A stretch of 64,000 bases of DNA, from assembly GCA_023101725.1 (NCBI GenBank), contig JALJCO010013700.1:107836-171835 (forward strand), written 5' to 3'. Positions 1 through 13,932 of this stretch are shown here, piece by piece; the first letter of the stretch is position 1, and each line of letters starts with the position of its first letter. A model generated the notes under the pieces. It worked only from the letters and a program-made list of their open reading frames with translations, was not told the origin of the DNA and searched no databases. The DNA comes from Atherinomorus stipes. Lineage: Eukaryota > Chordata > Actinopteri > Atheriniformes > Atherinidae. Position numbers and translations under genes: made by a program.

Positions 1-294
1 GTTTTTTTTTTCAGTACAGTAATAGAAAAAAATACAAATATGTTTTATTAACAAGTTCACTCAAATTTAACATCAAGGTTGGTTTGTTTGTCAGCCATAT
101 TGTTTAAATGAGAAAAAAATAACCATAAATAAAGAAAATAAAATCCCGCTGCTTGTTTTTTAGACTTTCCAAACTGAGTAGCGTACCGATTGGTTCGACG
201 CAAATACACATACCGTTACAGGCCTAATTGACATACATTATTAACTTCTCTTAAAACATTGCTCTGATATTTTGAGAGTCTTCTGTGCCCATAC
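1..294. other. CTNNBL1 intron 11, left-edge AT-rich sequence
   Basis: No gene, exon or clear repeat boundary was seen. The stretch is AT-rich and lies between the window edge and the first hAT-like MITE. The missing 3' exons of CTNNBL1 are not here. Confidence 0.4.
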
Positions 295-2542
295 TAGAGG
301 TCGACCGATTAATCGGCGCCGATAGGACATTTTACAAACTATCGGTATCGGCTCCGATAGTGGCCGATGGCTGCAGTTTTTTCCTTAGGGCCATGAAGCG
401 CTTCTTCCCTGTGCTGCTCTCTGAGCACTGAGGGGTGGGGCTGCTTTTCACACAGAGAAAGCGAAGGAGAGGTGGAGGGGGGTGTGCAGGCAGCATACAG
501 GGGAGAGGAGGGGTCCAGGTGGAGAATATAACGAGTGAAGCGACATCAGTTAATGCAATACAACCATCACGAGTTGAAACTCAACCATCAAAATCTCAAT
601 GGAGGAGGTAACAAGTAGCGGTTGTTCAACAAGCAGAAACGTGAATCATATTTCAGCATAAACAGCAACCGGCATGTTTGACCACAGTGCTTGTTAAGCA
701 AACAACAAACAGCTTAAAGGCCTCCTTCCACTGAAAACCCGTTTAACTTGCTCCTTCTGAAATACGGAGGGTTTCCCCTTGTTTACTTACACATGCTGAC
801 TTGCTAGCGTTGCGTTCCCCCCAGTCGGCTGTGCTTTCTCTTTAGAGAAACAATATGAAGAAAAGAGCGAATCGGGAACAGCCTCGCACTTCTACGTCAC
901 ATTTCAAATAGTGTATCCCACGGGGGTTTCTATCTGTCCATTGGAAGGCAGGTAACCCTCCACTACACACTAGAAGTAAAGACAGCACGACTGTAGCTTC
1001 GGAGTTGAGACGCTAATTAGCTAACTGTTTGTTAGCATGGCAGAACAAACTTGTTTGTCGGCTCTATTTCCTGTCTGTAGCGAAATAAGAGCGGAGGGCG
1101 GAGCTTCCTTCATACACTGACGGGAGCCAGCCAATCAGACGGAAATTCATGAGAAGGACCCGGAAAAGCCTGCCGTGGACCACAAGCCTCTCTTCTAGTG
1201 TACAAATACAGCTGGATACAAAGATACCAGAAGGTTTTTTTAAACAGAAACGATGCAGAATGCATTCAATAATAATGGAGAACACAGAAATATTAATGAA
1301 ATGACCACGGAAGTACAACTCAAGGTAAATAAATGAAAGCTGTATGTAGCCGCTTTCACACTTTCATAGCAGAATATGCTGTAAAGTCCATCCGCTATTT
1401 AATCAGAGATGTCTTTATAAACGCGCCGCTTCCTCACGGACAAGTCCGCCACAGCTCCGAGGTAAGAGTGTCTGAATGCAAACGGAATAAAAGTCAAAGT
1501 CCGCACTATTGATTACTGAGGGCTACTTAAAGCTCAGCTGGAACCGTAAGTTGTTTTCTTCTCATTTTTAGCGGCTATTATTTATCATGTGGGGGCCACG
1601 CCACCCCGTCATGTTTAATCACCTCCACCGTCACTCGGGATTCGTCATTAAACTGGTCCAGGTCAGGTGCAGTTCTGTTAGTCCGCTCCAATCGGGTCTT
1701 GCAGGTTTGACTCCGTCACACTGACCAGTTTTAATCTGTCCTGGAACCATATTTTGTGTATTTTACCGCTTGTAAAACCGCGTGTAGGACAATCATCCGA
1801 CTGCAACGGGATCCCACCGACATCACCTCTATGAGGGGTTTTCCAGAAAATAACTAAGGAAAACATCGGATATTTACATGAAAACTTGTCTGATTGATGT
1901 GATCTTAGTTTGTCATGAATCTTAAAATTGGGCAAATTCAAATAAACTTTAGTGCTGGCTGAGATGAACCAGCCCCCCTCGATTTGTCCAGATATGACTG
2001 AGTTTGTAGTGACTGCTGCTGCTGCGGCGGACAAAAAATTTAGTTATATTTTAAATATAAATGAATTCCTTTTGTGAATTTATTCTTTTAAAAAAAGGTC
2101 AATAAAGACCAAAAAAAAAGCTTTGTTGATTAAGATCAGGACTGTTTAAAATGGATAAAATAGAGATAAAATCCAAACATACCCTCCCCTACAGTGGTTA
2201 GTGGTTAGTCTGACTATATGAGGATCAGAAAACAACAGTTCAACTTCCTTCACTACACGCCTGTTTAACAAGTTGTTTTGTGAATATTATTTTTATGGCA
2301 TAGAGTCCCATCACTCACATAAATGTGAAGGACCTCTTAATTTTCTAATAGCTATGTTTCTATTTCTAGAAAAATCTTTTAATAGCCTACATATTTATCC
2401 ATCCGCTATATGTATACACACATTTAAATTTTTTTTTCGCAAGTGGGGGTTATCGGCCGATTAATCGGCTATCGGCTTTTTCCTGCTCAAAAACTATCGT
2501 TATTATATCGGCCTTTAAAAATCCACTATCGGTCGACCTCTA
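295..2542. mobile_element. hAT-like non-autonomous element, long copy (2248 bp)
   Basis: The ends are TAGAGGTCGACCGATTAATC on the left and GATTAATCGG...GGTCGACCTCTA on the right. A perfect 8-bp target-site duplication, GCCCATAC, lies at 287-294 and 2543-2550. An 8-bp duplication and TAG..CTA-type ends fit hAT superfamily elements. Terminal and subterminal ATCGG/CCGAT motifs are frequent. The interior has several short open frames, none resembling a transposase. A shorter copy of the same family lies at 40191-41377. Confidence 0.85.
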
Positions 2543-3086
2543 GCCCATACATCTGTTTTCATGCTTTCAGTTTAGTAAAATCACAAATAATGAGGGACTA
2601 CTGCTGCACTTTTCCCTTCTATAAAGTAACACAACCAACCCCTTTAATCACAGCTTCACAGCAGTGAACAAAGTCTGCATCAAACCTTCATAAAATATTT
2701 CAATTTGCATAATACCTTAATATCCAAATGCTAGCATCCACTTATCATTCACCATTTGGCTTATCTTTAGCCCCCGGGGGATCCAAAGTACTAAGTTAAC
2801 ATGCAAATAACCCAGACAGACCCAAACTGATTCAATAATCAACAACTGAAGTAAGTGCTGTGTAATTCTGAACAATACATGAGCAGATAGGTGGTGCTGA
2901 TTGGGCCTGGACCAAAGATGCCCTGGGGAGAGCAATCAGCCTCTCAGCACCACAGGCTTGTCTTTTAGGAGTTAGAGTCTGCGTTTACCCTCTGAAGAAG
3001 CAAGGCTGAAATCTGCTGTGGAGGTTTTTAGTTTAATGGTAACGCAACATTTACTGCAGTTATTCAAAACCAACACAAGTAGGAAG

Positions 3087-3455
3087 TAGGGATGGGCGAT
3101 ATGTAATCGTGTGAGATACATCGTCAAAGACATTTCCCACTGTAATAACTTGTCATCTCACGATAAAAATGATAAATTCAATTCATTAGGTTGTAATTAC
3201 AGTTATTTATATACAGGTATTTTGTAGTTTGCACCATTTCAGTAAATGTCAAATTTGGTACTACTTGAACTAATTTGATGTAGTTTAATGGCTTCTAGTA
3301 TTACTTTAGGACTCCAAGTCGAATGTAGGTATAGATTTATGATACAAAAGATTAGACTGATATTTTCCTAGTCACTAATTGTGACTAGGAACGTTATTGT
3401 GATAAAAAACAGAAATTATCCTGATGCATAATTTAGTCCCTATCGCCCATTCCTA
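3087..3455. mobile_element. hAT-like MITE (369 bp)
   Basis: It begins TAGGGATGGGCGATATGT and ends CTATCGCCCATTCCTA, giving imperfect terminal inverted repeats. A perfect 8-bp duplication GTAGGAAG flanks it (3079-3086 and 3456-3463). The interior is AT-rich and non-coding. Confidence 0.85.
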
Positions 3456-3463
3456 GTAGGAAG

Positions 3464-5781
3464 TAAGGAAAAAACACAAAACAGAAACTGCAAAACAGAC
3501 CAATAGTCGCTACAATCTGCATTTTGGAATTTCCTGCAGAAGGTGTTATTCTTCATATGTTGGGCAGCTCTATTTGATGCTGTAAAGGAGACAACGTTTG
3601 CAACACCGCATACATCAGGCAGGATGCCCGACTTTACCCCATCTGTGAGAGAGAAAATATTTACACATATCCCCTTAATACCACCAAGTGTTATTGCGAT
3701 TTTATTAAATTTTCTCTTGAAACGTACAGCTTGCTGCAAATTAATTGTACCTTGAGGATTGTCTCGCTTGTTAAAAAAAAACAAAAAAACATGCCGTACA
3801 TTACTAAGGGCTAACATTAGAAGAATTACGCTAATAAATTTCCCTTTCTGAGTGATACATTTCTAATAAATATCCTGCCTGTTCCTTCCTGAATGGAATA
3901 CTAATTGTTTATAAATTAAAAATATACAACTATCCCAGCATATTTCATCTGCACAAGTTTACAGAGACAAAATATGATCCATCCCCACAGGAGGAAAGAC
4001 CATACGTGAACAAGATGGTAATTAGGTGGAAATCTTTGCACATGGATTCAACAGCAAATCTCCTCCTTTGATATACACTAATAACAGGATTAAATATTAC
4101 GACTGTGAAAACAAAGATTATAATCAAAATGGTATCATGTGAAATGTTACTGATCTCAATCTGTGCCAAAGCTGCTTGGAGCTGGGGGGACAATTACGTG
4201 TGTGTGTTTTGGAGACTCTGCTTTTTATTAAAATATGTGATCCAAGTTTTATTAAATCCTGATGAGCAAATTTCCCTATTATAGTCACATTTTAAAAAAT
4301 TTGCATTTGTTCATAGGAGAGAGCAGTTGTGATGGCATAATGGCCAAATAAAATTCCATGATTTGTCTTTGTAATAAAGATGTTGAAGACTTTTTTTCTT
4401 TCTTTCTCTCATAGAAGCTGGAAGTGGAGGTACTGCCTCAATAAAGGCATTCTGTTTCCATTAGATTGCCTATTTCATTTTACTCTCAATGTGAACATGC
4501 AACAGAACTACAGAGGTATAAAATAAGACAATTTATCTAATACAGGTCTCTTTCCGCCAGCATGCCTCACTCATTAGTTATTTTAGTGCATTCATTAGAA
4601 AACAAGGGTCATGATGCAGGCATTTATATCACTGAAAGGTTTTTGTGTGGCATTCAAATTATATCAGGCACAAAGGCCCCTCTCACAGCCTCTTGTGCAC
4701 TCGCTCTACCATCACAACACGCAGGCACACAAAGAAACACGTTTACAAGTCAGAGCCGGAGACGCAGCGAGGACTTTTGTGCCTCTCCATGTAAATTAGT
4801 TGTTTACTTCTGTTCCATCTCACACTCGCTCGCATCATTAGCCAGCTAAATATAACAACCGGCTGCCACCAATTTCCATCATACAATCTCATTTTACTGG
4901 TAGTGACAAAGTACATACACCAATAAACTGAGACCCCAAAACAAGTTGCAATGTTGTGACAAGAATACTCGCAAGCGGCAAAATGTAATTTGTGGTTTTG
5001 GATTTTTTTTTTTATTCCCATCTCCTTTCATTTCTTTTCTGATTTTCTTTTCTCCTATATATTTATCTTTTTCTTTCCACCTAAAACGTCTATTAATCAT
5101 GCTGTTCTCTATGCTAATATAGCCTGGTAGTCTCTGGTCATTTGGTAATTGTTTGGACTGAGGTTTATAAAGACTGAGCAATGGAATAATGGTAAAATGA
5201 GTGCAGACCAAGGATAGAAGGATATGGAGGTCTCTACTGCCTAATTACTTCAGTTTGAAGCATATGATAGTTAATTAATCCACAGTGTTATTGTGTTATT
5301 CAAGAGAACCACTTGATTAATAGCATTTTCAATTAGCGGCCTTTCAGAAAGATTTGGTTCACTCAATATGTCTTACATGACGACAGGCATCTCATTACAC
5401 CTATGGCTGCGTGACAAAACAGTGCAGACACATGATGGCAAATGCTATGCTGGTTCCAGCTCACATAATGACATGAAATAATTATGAATAGCACTGAAAG
5501 TATTAATATTTGCATTGATCCCACTTATTTTAACCCATAAATTAAGCCAGACAGTTCAAAGGAATGTATTTCTAGGATTTTTAGCTCCCTTTCTGACATC
5601 AGAAAGCTTCACATCTATTTCAATTACTACTGTAAACAGTAGGCACTGCTCCTATATGTTACAAAGGAATTTTCTAAAATTGGTTTTGGCCTAACCAAAT
5701 GTGTCAATTCACATATTTATTTACACTTTGCTTTCTTAAGATGTCCGAATTTTCTCGCTTATGATTTTAGCAAAGCAAACA
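3464..5781. other. CTNNBL1 intron 11, no recognised gene
   Basis: Moderately AT-rich sequence with no coding frame that resembles a known protein and no terminal-repeat structure. Short open frames here (up to 125 codons) lack homology that I recognise. The stretch around 5250-5560 is complex, non-repetitive sequence. Confidence 0.4.
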
Positions 5782-5789
5782 TGCTGTAA

Positions 5790-6889
5790 TAGACTTTCCA
5801 CCGATTGGATCGGCTTGATTGGATCTGCCGCTATTTCACATTTTTTCTAATTTTCTGATCGGCACGTAACTCTTCATTCACCGATCCGATCAATGACGTC
5901 ATTGTCATTTTGAATCTCCTCCGGTAAAACTCTCATTTACATCAGTTAAGTTAGAAAACAAACAAAGAAAGCACAATAGGCACGTCTCACTAGTATGTGT
6001 TTTTGACTTTGTGGTGTTTTTGTCGTGAGCTCTGTCACTTTGTGCTGGACAATAACGTTTTTACAATCCAGAATACGCCACACGTAAAGGATGGCGATGT
6101 CGGTTGCAAACAAGGTCAGCAAACATGTTGGTGGTCTGGAGACCTATTATTTACAGTCTTTGATGGAGACACAGTGACAAACACTTGTGCTGCAACAGTT
6201 TAAGGTAAAGTGTTGTTCGTGGAAATGCCCAGGAAATGTGCTGTGTCCTTTCAGTCAAAGAGCTCTGTAGTCCTCCTATGGCAGAGACCTCCAGTGTTGA
6301 GCGTTTCGGCCACCACATGCTCCTCATGTGCTGCAGCAAGTTTGTACACAAACGCTCCTGGCGCTGACGCTGACACTGACGCATGCGTCCACAGCTAGTA
6401 TATTCCAGCCTACTGTGGCGATACCAGACTACATGAGCTGCAGCGGGTTGTTCATTCTCACGTCGAGGGCCTTCTGAGGGAACAGTCACTCGATTAGTTT
6501 GACCACTGATATGACGGTCATCAGATGTGAGCCCCAACTTTTAAAGGAGCATTACTGCCTTCATTTGCACTGTGACTGTAAATAATTTCAGTTATGACTG
6601 TTTAAGTTGTGCCTATTATTTGTGCCAATGGCTCAAATTATTTTGGTTTGTCCTGATTAAACCTGAATGCCCATTAGAGGTTATTGATGTTTAACCTTTT
6701 CATCTGAGTCAGTTCAGGACAAAAACTGTTAACAAAAATCATTTTTATGATACTCAGTAAACTGTATGAATACAGGTAAATGAGCTATTTAAATAGATAC
6801 ATTGGCTTCCTCACATGATCGGATCGGTGATCGGTTTTTAAAACTCTGATCGGTAATCAGCCCCCAAAATCCTGACCGTGTAAAGCCTA
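5790..6889. mobile_element. hAT-like MITE with unlike ends (1100 bp)
   Basis: The left end is TAGACTTTCCACCGATTGG and the right end CCTGACCGTGTAAAGCCTA. A perfect 8-bp duplication TGCTGTAA lies at 5782-5789 and 6890-6897. ATCGG/CCGAT motifs are dense near both ends. The interior shares sequence with 22057-22915, including the ACACAAACGCTCCTG region. Open frames in it do not resemble a transposase. Confidence 0.85.
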
Positions 6890-6897
6890 TGCTGTAA

Positions 6898-8426
6898 TAC
6901 TTAATTTCTGGCTAAGCCAGTCAGGGTAATATCTAGTTTGGCTGGCAGAGCATCCTTCAAACTCTTTCAGGGTAGAATTCAACAACTCCTTTGAAAGTCT
7001 GTTTGTTCAGTCTGTGTCTGCTTCAACACACGGGGTAAGATGGAGGGGGGGTTGATGGGGTTGCTCCTAGGCAGGGTTATCTTCCATACTGTTCCTTCTG
7101 CCACTTGGAGGGGTTAAAGGTTAATTGACTCAGTCTCTGGGTGATACTCAACACAATGGAGGACAATTTGTTCTCTTCTGCAGAGCTGAGAAACCCTAGG
7201 AGACGTATAAAACTTAATTAATACCGACAGAGAGAGGGGAGGCGCTTCACATTTTGATTGCAGGTAAACAAATGAAGACTAGACAGATGGGCAATGCTGC
7301 TACTAATTTCTCTCAGTCCCCCCTGTTTTATTCTTTGTCCTGTATGGCATGGGCCTACATCTCTCTCCTTCTGTCTTTCAATCTCTGGCTCTGCTTTGCA
7401 CTTCCTATCTCTCACTCAGAGACAAGAGAAGTTCGAGAGCACAGGCAGGAAAATCAATCAAGATTGGATTGATAGTGTAAACTGACAGGCCGAGGAGGTG
7501 GCAAACCATGATACATGAGCAGATTAGGACAGAGTGTGTCTAAAGAAAAAGGTTGCGACTGCACACTGTTGAAAACTAAAAGCTAGAACACTAAAGGTTA
7601 GCTTAAGCACTGGAATTAGTAGCATCAGTAATGTTTCTTTTGGGGCAAATAATTAAAATAATGAGTTTCCAACCTTGTTGGAAAAGGTTGGAGAAAAACC
7701 CTGATAATTGTGTTTCTTTTCCCAATTTGCAACTCAAGCTTTGTTATTCATAAAATCGAAGTTTAATATTATTTTAAATGGAATTTTTAAGTGGTAATGT
7801 AATTTTTTCTGATAAGGTTTGAATGAATAATCGAGTATTCAGTAATTTATTCTGTAAAACAGTTTAGAATTTATAACAATAAACCAGTGACCTTTAATGC
7901 TGGTTGTCCCACTGCTGAAACATGTGATTTAACCACAAAATGATAAAGGCTGCAGCTATTAAAAACCTTCCTAATGCTTAGCTTTAAATGTGTCCAACAT
8001 CTATTAAACAATATTAAGGGATGAAACAAAATGGAAATTTATATAAAGTGAATTTAATTTCGTTCATGTTTAAGTTTGCACATGCAAAAAAAAGAGAGGA
8101 GAGGAAGCTAAACTTCCTGAGACTTGAATAGAAATTAATTTTCACTTCAAAAGGAAGCCGTTGACCTCAACTGTCAAATAGGAAACTGGTAACCTTTTAA
8201 ACCCATTAGTTTGGTCTTCACAAGACCATTCCCTCTACTTAAAATTATATCTGCTGCTGATAGTATATCATTCAAAAAACGGTGTAAAGATTTATCTCAC
8301 AACTTTCATTGTTTGGCCCAAATGCTGTTTTAACAGGTCAAAACTGGGAGACATTTGCAGCTCCCCGCAGCCTTTGTGAAGAATTCATGTTACTGCGGCC
8401 TTGCTGTAAAGTAATTAGCGACTGAC
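6898..8426. other. CTNNBL1 intron 11, proximal part, no recognised gene
   Basis: No exon, repeat boundary or RNA gene was seen. Scattered A/T runs occur and an AT-rich stretch covers about 7740-8110. The donor of intron 11 (GTCAGT) is at 8426. Confidence 0.4.
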
Positions 8427-8608
8427 CTTCATGTTCTTTCTCTGAAGTACCAGTTTTCTTCATCTTCTTTGGTGTTTTCATGAAAAGAGGAAAGATGGTT
8501 CGCAAGCCCAGGATGTCCACAAACTTATGACAGTTATCTGCTCCCTCTGGTCCAATCATCCCATGGTCCAGGACCTTCAGAGCACTGGTTCGAGACATTT
8601 TCTTCTCT
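8427..8608 (-). CDS. ctnnbl1: CTNNBL1 coding exon 11 (residues 355-416), last exon seen
   Basis: It encodes [20 protein letters not shown], then [20 protein letters not shown] and [20 protein letters not shown]. The acceptor is TCCTGCAG; the donor is GTCAGT, slightly off consensus but in the expected place. The last base opens a split codon. The next exon should encode the family segment that follows KEHE, and it was not found in 1-8426. Confidence 0.96.
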
Positions 8609-11600
8609 CTGCAGGAAAAAGAGGAAATTATCAACATAAAGTACACATAAACTTTATTTTATCTTTTTTATTTTATTTTTTATTTTTCATTTTTATTTTA
8701 ACTTTATTTCTATGCACCTATGCAAATACACTACTCACAAAAAGTTAGGGATATTCGACTTTCGGTTATAATTTCAGGAAAATATAAAATGTTCATATTT
8801 AACCATTGAACAATGTACATGTGCATCTAAAAGTTTAGAGAAAGTATAATTCAGTTCACTTGGACAGGTCGCAGTGTATTTTAGGTTCATTCTGACATCA
8901 TACAAAAAACTAGAGATGCACCGATCAGGATTTTGGGGGCCGATCACCAAAAGCAGTATCTGCCGATCCCGATATTGCCGATCACCGATCACAGCACCAA
9001 ATCCATAAATTCTCCAATACTGTCGTCTTGTACATAGCATCGACATTATGTTAAGTATAACAATTAGGAGATGGGAAATTATCATGAATTGACCTGTTTT
9101 ATTACAGGCAATCTGCAATATTTCACTCTCTTGGAGACAACTTGGACTCAGTTTACATAGAGGAAGTGTAGCTTACTAGCTTAAGCTTTCTTGTGGTAAT
9201 AATTATGTGTACAACACACAAAATGTGCAGCACACCAACACAGACAACAGTAAACATTTCACTCTCTTAGAATTGGTACAAGTTGTCAACTATAAACTCT
9301 CTTTTTCCTGTGGAAAAAGGAATTAAACATTAAATTTAAAAAATAGATTATGTACATAACACACATGTGCACTATAATGAACATTTCACTCTCTAGAGGC
9401 TCTTTCTCAGACACACTGTTTAGAGTTTACCTACAAGCTTTTAGAGGAAAATCACGTAAAATATGTTAAATGAGAATAAGAACAGCGACTTATGTGCAAC
9501 TGCAACAAACTTGGAGCTCATACTGCAGCTTTTCTGTAAGAAAAAAAACTCTTAAGTGTAGCATAAACATGCTGTAGCCTAAATAATATAATAAAATTAT
9601 GATTTTATTGATGAGCTTACTTCTGATTAAGCAGCATGAATGGCAGAGCCTTGCACGTCGTGCGTCAGGAGCGCCTGAGTGTGGGGGTGTATGAACCCGG
9701 TTGTTTTCTTTGTCTGTCTCTCTGTATAATCGCGGATGAAACTGAGCAGCTGCTTGGCTTCATTTGCTCCACAAGGCCAGACGACGACGTTGTCGAGCTT
9801 TTCTGTGCCGTGTGTGGATTCATCAAATTGTTCAGAGGTGTTCTGAGTTTGGTGAGTTTCACCATTTACTCCATGAGCTGCGCGCCGAAGATGGCGCAGC
9901 TTTCCTCTGACCGGCCCAGTTTAACAACCTGCAGTCCTGCATCGGGACGTCATCGTAAGTCCATTAAACCCCGTCGGTCTAGAGATCATCAACCCGCCGT
10001 TTGGAAACCGGGACTGGACGCAGATCATAGTTTATCCTCCACTGTCTCCGTGGAGTGAAGAGATTCACCGGAGTCTCCTTTGTATTTCCCGCGCCTGCTG
10101 CGCGTCAGGCGCGTCAAACGCCAAAACGCTGTAGTTACTGTAAACGTGATCGGATCGGCTTGCTTGGATCTATTTTGAGGACTCCGGTCAAAACTGATAG
10201 GGGCACTATCGGCCGATTGCGATCGGCTGCCGATCGATCGATGCATCTCTACAAAAAAAACAAATATCCCTAACTTTTTGTGAGTAGTGTAACAATGAAA
10301 TACCTTTAAAATTTCTAACAGTGGTACACTGTTGCATGCATTTATTTTAATACACAACTCAAGAAAATTATTCATTTATCCACGGTAACTTAATTGTAAA
10401 GTTTAGCAGCTGCTCAGAAAACTGCCTCAAGATCTACATGCAGGTCAAAGTTTATTAACATCCTCTGTAGGTGCTGCTAACAGTCTATCATCACCGATTA
10501 AATACTGTATATCCTTATCTAGTGTGACAGGCACATCTTCCTGACTACCTCCAATCACCATTGTGGTTCTCCCAAAGCGGTTTCTTTTTTTTATTGCATA
10601 ATCAATTGTTTTGCTCAAGATAAGTGATTTTTTCAGCAAGATAATATTTAGCATCAAAGTCTCCATGCAGCCATTCACGTCGACACATCACAGGAAGCTG
10701 TATTTAATATTTCTTCTTTTTTTTCCTATGTCTTCCTATATAAACTTATTTTGGAAAAAGTCAAGAAACTATGTAAAATATAAATGCAATGATTAATGAA
10801 TGCTCGCTAGCTCGAGCTCCGGCTGGGGAGGGGGTTCGAACAGTTCAAACAGTGGCCTTCCTGTGAGGTTGGATATTCTCCCCATGTATGCTTGGGTTCT
10901 CTCCAGGTACTCCCACCATCCAAAAACATGCATTTTAGGTTAAATGGTTACTCTAAATTGCCACTAGGAGTGAATGTGAGCATGTGTGGCTGTCCAGGGT
11001 GTATCCTGCCTCCCGCCTGATAATAAAAAAAAAAAAAGGCTAAATTCATAACAGTAAGTCAAATAACAAGAAAAAGTAATAAATATAAATTTACTAAATT
11101 ATAATTTAGTAAAATAAATTATTGATTTTCAATTTTTGTTTTAAAAAATTATCCAAAAAAAACCCCAAAACAAAAACAAAACAAAACTGTCCCAGACAAA
11201 TTAGAGCACCTTGCTTGTGAACAGTGGGCCAAAACACCTGTCAACAAGTCTTATTACACATTACAGAAAACACCTGATTGTAGTGATTGCCTCAAAGTGT
11301 TGCTCAACAATATTTTAAGAAGTGCTTGTTTACTTGTTTTATTTTTTGTTTGTTTTTAAAAGTTCTGTTGAACCACAATTCAAAATCAATGTTCATAAAA
11401 TCTTTATCATTACTTTAGTCAATTTCAACTCATTTCATTGGCAGCTGATTTTTTTTCTGTCTTTCATGGAAGGGTATGTAAACTTTCAATCACAATTGTA
11501 TGTATTTAGGCATCTTAAAACCCATGCGTGACTGTTGTCATTGTAAGCTTGCTATGGAAATAAACCTTAACTTGAACTTGGACATATTGTTGTAAGTGCA

Positions 11601-13795
11601 GGCCTGTATTATCCTGCTGGAAAAAAAGCAAGGTCTTCACTGAAACTTGCAGTCTGAATGGCAGCACATGTTGCTCAAACTACTCTGGACAGTATCATTC
11701 AGCATTAATAGTGTTCTCACAGATGCTGTAGATACGCATGTTATTTGGACTATTCAGATGGTACCTCTGTGCTTCAGCCTGAGGAAGCAGCTTCCATGAT
11801 TTCCAAAAGGAATTTCTAACTTTTTAAGTCATCGGTCTAGGAGGATTCCACACATACAGTATAAGCATCTTAAATTAGCTTAGTCCAAGAGAAATTTTAA
11901 TTTTCCAGTTTTCCGTTGCACTTTTCCAAACTTTTCATTAAAGGAGCTGCTACCACTTCAGTGTTAACATTCAATGTGTTCTGAAACTTGAAAACAGACT
12001 TCTTTGGAGGCTGTTGTAAAGGGATCAGCAGGTAAAAAATGCGTCATTTTACTTCAACTACATTTACAGAAAATTATCATCAAAGAGGAGCAAATGGCTT
12101 AAAACAGAAACTGAGTAGCATCTATCATAACTACAGCTGAAAGAAAAAAAAGGATTTATCAGAATGAAAGAAATAATTTGTAGAGAGTTTGAGCAAAGTT
12201 TGGGAGTGCTGAGCGGTCGCTATTGCAAACGTCATTTAAAGTACAATAACATGAAATCCATCTTACACAGAGCTTGCTTTAGAATAAATTAAATTCAGGC
12301 TCCACTTCCCACTTGATACATTTGCCTTTTTTTTAAAAATAGAAAGCACTGGTGGCTTGGTAGGCATCCGAGAGCTTTAAATAAATCTGCCATATAAGAA
12401 AAGATATTAAATAACATTATAATGCGTGTTCTGTCAAACAAATATCCTGCAGTACAAATATTCATCTGTTTTCAATCATCAAAGCATTGCCATGATAAGC
12501 AGAACCAAATGTTTTTCACTCTGTCTACACTCTCCACTCCACTGCACGCCTCCTCCAAGGAAATGTAGCTGTCTGTCAGAGTGTCACTTCCTCCATTTCC
12601 ACCAATGACAGATGACAGTGTTTATCTCATAGGAGGGACACATATTTCAGGCAGTTGTGTCTGGTTCTGCAGACAGACACATTATATATGATGGACAGCT
12701 GGGGAGGGCAAGGGGGAGTGATCTGCAGTATACTTGCCAAAGCCAAACTAAGGCAATTCGGCTGGTAGACAGCACACGTAACTCAACATCCTGGTGTTGT
12801 GAACTACCTGCAGACACTCTGAAGTGGACAATGGGGTGTGTTTGGTGAATACTAGCATGACAGCAGCAGAACATTTTTGTTTAGAGTAGACTGTAAAAGC
12901 CTAAGAGTTGATTAGTCAGCACAGAGCCTCATTCACAAAAACATTCAGATATCTGTCCAAAAACTGATAACTCATTTGACAAAGCAGAACTCTGCTTTCA
13001 CAAATGTTGATATATTCAATGCCAGCTAGAAGCAAACCCACTTTCTCAGACATTCATTTGTAAAACTAAAATAGAAATAGCTTAGGTAGATCTCAGATTC
13101 AGTTGCAGCATCCAGGCTGACACACATTAGGCTGTGCCTGAAATTTATGAAGACACCAGGTGTGAAATCTTTTATATGCCAAAAGTACAAAGAGGCTGAA
13201 ATTGAGTTTTTAATGGAAATGTCTATCTCTGTTCATAGTGGTTTTTGTCATTTTGCAACCTTAAAACTAGATTCAAACAGATCAAATATGCATATGTGTC
13301 ATTAATTTGGGCAATAGAGCTGCTTGTGCAAATAATTACTGTGTCTGAGAAATCTGTCAGAGTAATATTGTTTAATTTGATAAAGCAGACATCTCCCCTA
13401 ACTTAATTTAAAACAGCAGCAGTGTCGAAGATTGCAACACAAAAACAACACTCATTGCTTTGTAAAGACGATTTTAACAAAATTACAATTTTACTCCTTC
13501 TCATTCTTCTCTGGCTCTTTTTTTCTTCCATCTTTCCTTGAAGGATGATCCAACAAAATGAGGTTTGCATGTCCAGTGATGTGATTATCATTGGGGGGGG
13601 GGGGGCAAAAGCTGTGAAGGTTTCATAAATGCGTGTAATGTGTCTTTATGAGTCTTTAAGGTCAGATCTCTGCCTTGCTGCACTCCACCAACTGTTGATT
13701 GATTGGATCAATCTGGCAGCATCATAAGGCATAACAATAGACAGATATACAGAGTAAAGGAAGATAAAGCACTGCTCTGAGCTTGGAATGCATCA

Positions 13796-13840
<45 letters not shown>

Positions 13841-13879
13841 ATACTAAATATATATATACATATATATATACTTACATAC

Positions 13880-13932
<53 letters not shown>

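Noticed and set aside
9636..10058. 140-codon open frame as a gene
   Set aside because: It is an off-frame reading of decayed Harbinger-like sequence within a hAT-like element.
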